DNA from: Treponemataceae bacterium | Lineage (GTDB): Bacteria; Spirochaetota; Spirochaetia; Treponematales; Treponemataceae | DNA length: 10,540 bases | NCBI GenBank assembly: GCA_024697985.1 | Contig: JAILRX010000237.1 | Coordinates: forward strand, 1 to 10,540 | Reading direction: 5' to 3' | Part shown: positions 6,453-10,540 of the stretch, piece after piece | Layout of the letters: each line of letters opens with the position of its first letter | Position numbering within the stretch: position 1 is the first letter of the stretch | The notes under the pieces: model-generated | Told to the model about the DNA's origin: nothing | The model's database searches: none | What the model saw: the letters and a program-made list of their open reading frames with translations, nothing else | Position numbers and translations under genes: made by a program

Positions 6453-9167
6453 CTATTCAATTTTGTATGCATAAAGCTTGTTATCAAGCGAAAGCGTAAG
6501 GCAGTCCTTTTTGTTGTCGCCGTTTACGTCAATGAAAACAACATTTCCGTAACCTGAAACAGGAAATCCTTCCATCATATTCAAGTCGTTCTTGAATCCG
6601 TAAATCATGTTCCCGTCGCCGCAGACAAAAATTTCGTCCTCGCCATCCCCGTCGTAATCCGTGACAGTGACATAACCGGTTTTAGCCGTAAAATACGGAA
6701 TTTTAACATGAGGAAACTCCATTATTTCTTGACCCTGAGCTTCATCAACAGGCACCCCTATATCGAAAATATCTATCGAGTAAAGATTTCCATCTTCGCT
6801 CAAGGCCACGATTTTGCTTCCTCCATGTGTTTTGGCAATCTTCACGTTCAAATTGAAAACACCTTCCAAAGTGAACTGCTGAAGATTCTGTTCAGAAATT
6901 TCTTCTGATGAAATCTGCGAAACGAAAAGGTCTCCGCTTTGAGTCAGGAAACAAATTGCCCTGTATTTTCCAAAGTCTGCAATCTGAGGAGAACCGAATC
7001 CGATTCCTAAAACAGGAACCGACGAAATTTTCTTATCCTTAAGATATATCAATTCGCCGAAAAAGCTCTTGTCGTAAAGGGCAATTCCCTTTGAATTCGT
7101 TGCCGGAGAAGAAACTACATTTTCAAATCCAACTTCAATTTTAGAAACCGCACCCTTTTCATCAATACTGACAAGATTGTTTTCGTTTTCCGGAACGTAA
7201 ATCAGGGAAGTTCCGTTTGCAACTGGAGCTGAAAGCGCAACGCTTGCAAGAACTGGGAAGTTCGGCATGACGTTCAAATCCTTGTCAAAAAGATAGACCG
7301 TTCCATTTTGTGTCATAACCCAAAGATCGCCCTTAGATTTTGATGAGTAGGCGGCCGTTTCAATCCATTTTACACCTTCGACTTCATAGCAGATGTCTTC
7401 AAGAGAGAAGGTATTGAATGCATGGATTTTGTCGCCTTCAAGGAAATAAACCTGATTTGAGTTTGGAGATTGAGATTTTTTCAGCATCGATTTTTTCTCT
7501 GAACCGAGGGCAACAGGGAATCCGGGGAGAGTCTTTGAATCCGTTGTTTTAATCGAAGTCGCATCAAGTTCAAACGAAAGAACTGAGTTTTTAGAAGAAA
7601 CGTCAAATCGTCCGATATGATAAAGCTTGAGGATGTTTGCGAATGTCGAATTGTTTTTCAGGAAAAAAGGCACGCTTCGCTCAAGGTTATAGAAAAGGCT
7701 CAAGGTTGAAGTTGAGCTCTGATTTTCTGAAATTCGCTTCCAGTTTTCGCTGTTCACAAGTCTGAAAGAATTTTTTCGTACGGCATTCATCGTCACAAGG
7801 TTTTCCGGTGACTGTGAAAAATAAATGAAACCGTCCTTTACAAGATAATATGGTTTTGGAAGATTTATCCCAAAAACGGTGAGGACGTTCTGCAAAGCCT
7901 GTGGAATTTCGATTCTTGGCAGTCGAACGCCGTCAATCAAAAGACTGTCGTTGCTCTTGAAAATTGCTGATGCAAGGATGTTATCAAAAATATATTGACG
8001 TTTTTCTTCATCCTGGATTTTAGCTACAAAAACAGGCTCCGATTTGCCTTCGATTCCACAAAGCGCATATTCTCCGCCGGTCCATGAAAACAGAACCTCG
8101 TCCAAGCCCATTCCAAAAAGCATTTTGCTTGCGCCATCAGCTGTTTTCCAGATTGAATCAATGTTGATTTTTTGAGGAACGGCTGAAAAAGCGGCATTTT
8201 TGATTTCTTCGAGCGATGAAGCGTTTATCAAAGTGTAATATTGAACGTTCTGGCTCAGTCGGGTCAAGATTGATGGCGTAGTTGAATTTTTCGAAATGAT
8301 GTTTCCCATCGGATGCTGCTGAAATTCCTCATCTGATTCAAAATTGAAATCAGCACGAAGAGAAATATCAGTGTCGCTTATGCCAAAATTGATGCGGCTC
8401 AAATTATCAGAAGAAAGGTGATTGAAAATATAGTCGAGGAAGGCATTCTGTATTTCCCCGGTCTTGGAATTCTGCTTTATCAGGTTGGTCAGTTTTTTAC
8501 CGTCAACAGCAATCATAAAAGGTTCTGTCAGGCGGGAATTCACGGTTTCAATTGATTTTTCTGAATATTCTGAAGCGCACTGCAGGCTGCAGGCTTTTTT
8601 CAAAAGGTCAAAGTCGCTTGTCACGAATACAAAATTTTTCTTTGGTTTTACGTAAATTTTGACCTGATCTTTTGCATAGACGTAATAAAAGCCAAGGTCT
8701 TCGTTCGGAAACTGCGTAAAATATGGAATCTGGATTTTTCCGGTTTTATAGGCCAAAGGAAAGAGCCTTGTCACGCTGGAAAGTTCTCCCAAATCAAGGA
8801 CTGCAAGATAGGAACTGTTTTCGTAAACGCTTAGATCAATGCGGCGTCTCAGGGCCATCTTAACAAAAAAGTTGTTTCTTAAGGATGAGGAACGGAAATT
8901 CAAGAACATTGTCCTTGCAGAACTCAAAGACGGGTTTGCAAGCAAAATTTCAACGGCCTGAAGGTCCAGAAGAGGTTCTGCCGAATCCCAGACAGAATCG
9001 GTTCTTACATACACTGAAAAGTCAGACGGGATGGCGGCACTGGCTTTCTTTCTGTCCAGGGCTGAAAAAGCCACCCAAAGTAAAATCACAACAATAATGG
9101 AAAGAAGAATGATTCCAAAAACTTTTAAAATTGCGAGCGGTACGTTTTTTTTCTTTGTTTGTTCCAT
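6453..9167 (-). CDS. Large membrane-anchored protein with C-terminal FG-GAP/propeller-like region
   Basis: No named gene is recognised. With the start at ATG 9167 the protein has 904 residues: a Lys-rich tip (MEQTKKKN), one membrane helix at about 10-36, and a large extracytoplasmic part. Residues about 45-540 hold two similar-looking lobes of mixed strand and helix (SDFSVYVRTD early on, then LDEVLFSWTGGEYALCG and PYYLVKDGFIYFSQSPE), an arrangement like DUF3352 proteins; this is a weak resemblance from memory. From about 547 to the end, repeated GFPV or NFPV turns and short strands suggest a beta-propeller. It finishes with calcium-loop-like DYDGDGEDE (837-845) and DVNGDNKKD (880-888), as in FG-GAP/VCBS repeats. 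A longer frame starts at 9203, but that ATG lies in the -35 box of a good promoter, so 9167 is preferred; ATG 9176 is also excluded by this promoter. It is the first gene of the minus-strand cluster. Confidence 0.82.
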   Translation of the reverse strand: MEQTKKKNVPLAILKVFGIILLSIIVVILLWVAFSALDRKKASAAIPSDFSVYVRTDSVWDSAEPLLDLQAVEILLANPSLSSARTMFLNFRSSSLRNNFFVKMALRRRIDLSVYENSSYLAVLDLGELSSVTRLFPLAYKTGKIQIPYFTQFPNEDLGFYYVYAKDQVKIYVKPKKNFVFVTSDFDLLKKACSLQCASEYSEKSIETVNSRLTEPFMIAVDGKKLTNLIKQNSKTGEIQNAFLDYIFNHLSSDNLSRINFGISDTDISLRADFNFESDEEFQQHPMGNIISKNSTTPSILTRLSQNVQYYTLINASSLEEIKNAAFSAVPQKINIDSIWKTADGASKMLFGMGLDEVLFSWTGGEYALCGIEGKSEPVFVAKIQDEEKRQYIFDNILASAIFKSNDSLLIDGVRLPRIEIPQALQNVLTVFGINLPKPYYLVKDGFIYFSQSPENLVTMNAVRKNSFRLVNSENWKRISENQSSTSTLSLFYNLERSVPFFLKNNSTFANILKLYHIGRFDVSSKNSVLSFELDATSIKTTDSKTLPGFPVALGSEKKSMLKKSQSPNSNQVYFLEGDKIHAFNTFSLEDICYEVEGVKWIETAAYSSKSKGDLWVMTQNGTVYLFDKDLNVMPNFPVLASVALSAPVANGTSLIYVPENENNLVSIDEKGAVSKIEVGFENVVSSPATNSKGIALYDKSFFGELIYLKDKKISSVPVLGIGFGSPQIADFGKYRAICFLTQSGDLFVSQISSEEISEQNLQQFTLEGVFNLNVKIAKTHGGSKIVALSEDGNLYSIDIFDIGVPVDEAQGQEIMEFPHVKIPYFTAKTGYVTVTDYDGDGEDEIFVCGDGNMIYGFKNDLNMMEGFPVSGYGNVVFIDVNGDNKKDCLTLSLDNKLYAYKIE

Positions 9168-9174
9168 ATATAAC

Positions 9175-9203
9175 ATTGTGAAATCAGATATTTTTTTTGT
9201 CAA
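9175..9203 (-). promoter_or_regulatory. Promoter of the 904-residue membrane protein gene (leaderless)
   Basis: On the minus strand a perfect TTGACA (9198-9203) is followed by 17 bp and CACAAT (9175-9180, 4 of 6 to TATAAT). Seven bases later comes ATG 9167, where transcription would be expected to begin. An A/T run fills the first part of the spacer. No Shine-Dalgarno sequence precedes ATG 9167, in line with a leaderless message. The -10 box is the weaker element. Confidence 0.5.
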
Positions 9204-9240
9204 TTACGTTTGTTTTACATAAATAAAAAAAAGTTCTATG

Positions 9241-9277
9241 TAAGATGAGAAAACCTATGATAAGATTACTTTAAGAT
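9241..9277 (+). repeat. Three direct copies of TAAGAT in the divergent intergenic region
   Basis: TAAGAT occurs at 9241-9246, 9261-9266 and 9272-9277, with start-to-start distances of 20 and 11 bp, close to whole helical turns. They lie between the divergent promoter and the TTG start of the HD-domain sensor gene. They could be binding sites for a regulator or overlapping -10-like boxes (TAAGAT is 5 of 6 to TATAAT). In AT-rich DNA chance is a real alternative. No convincing -35 partner was found for any of them. Confidence 0.3.
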
Positions 9278-9285
9278 TAATTAAC

Positions 9286-9289
9286 GGAG
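9286..9289 (+). promoter_or_regulatory. Shine-Dalgarno GGAG deciding a TTG start
   Basis: GGAG lies seven bases before TTG 9297. The frame is closed just upstream by TAA at 9282-9284, and the first in-frame ATG (9345, residue 17) has no ribosome binding site and would cut into the first membrane helix. The TTG is therefore the best start. Confidence 0.7.
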
Positions 9290-9296
9290 TTTAAAA

Positions 9297-10540
9297 TTGT
9301 TATATAATATTTTGCTTGGAATCCAATATGCCAGTGTCGTTCTGATGCTTTTCATGTGCGCATATATATTAAAAAATTGGTCTAAACGTCTCCACTCGTG
9401 GTTTTTTCTCTATTGTATATCAACATTAATCAACAATGCCGGATTTCTCTTTGTAATGCAGGCAAAGACCTTGGAAGAAGCAACTTTATTATGGAAATTC
9501 ACCTACATGGGACGAATATGGATTCCTTATTCACTTTTCATGTTTGTTTTGACATTGTGCAAACAGAAACCTAAAACCCTGCTTATGTCGATTTTAGCGG
9601 TTGTCCATGCAGCAACTTATTTGTTAGTTTTGACATTGGATTACAACAAACTTTATTACACTTCGATATCTTTTACACAGGACGGTCTTTTTCCTCACAT
9701 GCTCCGCACGAATGGAATCTGGCATTTATTTTACGACCTTCTAATTATCAGCTATGTTGTTTCAGGTTTTACAATACTATTTATTACCATGCATAAAACA
9801 AAGAATAAGCAAAAACGAAAACAACTTTTATTTATTGCAGGTTCTATTTTCACGGACTGTATTTTCTATGCAATTCACCTTACACATCTCATTCCTGGTT
9901 ATGATATTACTACAATCGGATATGCAGTAGCTTCAATTCTTTTCTACATTGCAATTTTTGCTTTTGAAATCCTTGATACAAAAGAAATAGCAAAAGATTT
10001 CGTTATAGAACAAGTTTCGGAAGGAATTATTGCCACTACTGAAGACAGTTCCATAAGTTTTTTCAATACAAAAGCAAAAAATATTCTTCCAGAACTTATC
10101 AAGGAACCGGAATGTGCTCTTTCCCAAATACGAAAATTAATTAAAGAAGAACGCGCCCTCGAAATTGGAGCAAAAAAATACACTCCTAAAGAGAATATCC
10201 TTCTCAATAACAATCAGGAAGCTGGAAAAGTGTATATTTTAAGTGATGACACAAAGCACTATCAGTATGCTGAAAAACTTACACGAGAAATGATGGTTGC
10301 CCTTTCAAACGCAGTTGATGCAAAGGATCACTATACAAATGGTCATTCAGAGAGAGTTGCTCGCTATTCAAAAGAAATTGCAAAACGATTAGGAAAATCT
10401 GAAGAAGAACAGGAACAGATTTATGAAATGGGCCTTTTACACGATATAGGAAAAATAGGTGTAAGCGAAGATATAATCAATAAAACGACGAGACTCACAG
10501 AAGAAGAATTCAAACAGATTAAGACTCACACAAATACCGG
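9297..10540 (+). CDS. 7TM sensor with PAS-like and HD (HD-GYP type) domains, partial at right edge
   Basis: Probable membrane sensor with a cyclic di-GMP phosphodiesterase output; 414 codons are open to the right edge. Residues 1-225 contain seven hydrophobic helices (about 4-25, 33-54, 72-88, 96-113, 142-165, 176-196, 207-224), like the N-terminal 7TM module of many histidine kinases. Residues about 236-318 resemble a PAS domain (QVSEGIIATTEDSSISFFNT onward). From about 325 an HD domain begins: SNAVDAKDHYTNGHSERVAR with His350, then MGLLHDIGKIGVSEDIINK with the His382-Asp383 pair and Lys386, then KTHTNTG at the edge. This is the pattern of HD-GYP proteins, but the diagnostic GYP motif lies beyond the window, so a general HD phosphohydrolase is not excluded. 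There is no kinase domain in the visible part. Translation starts at TTG with GGAG seven bases upstream. The gene looks more AT-rich than fhs or hisF. It is divergent from the 904-residue membrane protein gene. Confidence 0.88.
   Translation, partial: MLYNILLGIQYASVVLMLFMCAYILKNWSKRLHSWFFLYCISTLINNAGFLFVMQAKTLEEATLLWKFTYMGRIWIPYSLFMFVLTLCKQKPKTLLMSILAVVHAATYLLVLTLDYNKLYYTSISFTQDGLFPHMLRTNGIWHLFYDLLIISYVVSGFTILFITMHKTKNKQKRKQLLFIAGSIFTDCIFYAIHLTHLIPGYDITTIGYAVASILFYIAIFAFEILDTKEIAKDFVIEQVSEGIIATTEDSSISFFNTKAKNILPELIKEPECALSQIRKLIKEERALEIGAKKYTPKENILLNNNQEAGKVYILSDDTKHYQYAEKLTREMMVALSNAVDAKDHYTNGHSERVARYSKEIAKRLGKSEEEQEQIYEMGLLHDIGKIGVSEDIINKTTRLTEEEFKQIKTHTNT

Noticed and set aside
9168..9203. 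ATG at 9203 or 9176 as start of the large membrane protein
   Set aside because: Both lie within the -35 to -10 promoter segment; ATG 9167 fits the predicted transcription start and gives a sensible membrane anchor.
9204..9296. Riboswitch or small RNA in the divergent gap
   Set aside because: The region is A/T-rich with no paired structure or known riboswitch core that I can see.
9303..9308. Perfect TATAAT with TTAACG 16 bp upstream, as promoter of the 7TM-HD gene
   Set aside because: It lies inside the reading frame after the TTG start. Using it would force a start at Met17 without ribosome binding site and damage the first membrane helix, so it is probably a chance match.

Overview
The window looks like chromosomal DNA from a spirochaete, most likely a host-associated Treponema-like organism. 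This is inferred from moderate to low GC, lipoproteins with relaxed lipoboxes, and the mix of a monofunctional formate-tetrahydrofolate ligase, a clostripain-type lipoprotein and a 7TM-HD sensor. No rRNA or other phylogenetic marker is present, so the assignment is tentative. I see no mobile element, CRISPR array, tRNA or rRNA. The window is gene-dense: the largest intergenic gap is about 130 bp, and the gene models fill both edges.

Layout. (1) 1-147, minus: 5' part of a small membrane protein that runs off the left edge. (2) 234-2054, plus: a tight operon hisH-hisF-queD, covering the glutaminase and cyclase subunits of imidazole glycerol phosphate synthase and a 6-carboxytetrahydropterin synthase. 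(3) 2051-9167, minus: four co-directional genes. In transcription order these are a 904-residue membrane-anchored protein ending in a beta-propeller-like region, a TPR lipoprotein with a C-terminal SLH-like module, fhs, and a clostripain (C11) family lipoprotein. Gaps between them are 32, 42 and 11 bp. (4) 9297-10540, plus: a sensor with seven membrane helices, a PAS-like domain and an HD domain, starting at TTG and cut by the right edge. It has no in-window stop and no ATG start, so an ATG-to-stop ORF search would miss it.

How the genes work together. HisH and HisF make imidazole glycerol phosphate and AICAR for histidine synthesis. Fhs makes 10-formyl-tetrahydrofolate, the co-substrate that turns AICAR into FAICAR, so the two convergent transcription units feed the same purine step, although nothing shows they are co-regulated. 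The membrane-anchored propeller protein and the TPR/SLH lipoprotein form a plausible but uncharacterised cell-envelope pair.

The most distinctive signal is in the promoters. In front of hisH and the 904-residue gene, recognisable -35/-10 pairs with exact 17-bp spacing place the predicted transcription start on the A of the start codon. In front of the TPR lipoprotein, a perfect TATAAT box alone does the same. None of these three starts has a Shine-Dalgarno sequence, whereas hisF, queD, fhs, the C11 gene and the HD gene do. This predicts leaderless mRNAs for the first genes of transcription units and also corrects two start codons. The rest of the window is ordinary housekeeping and envelope content.
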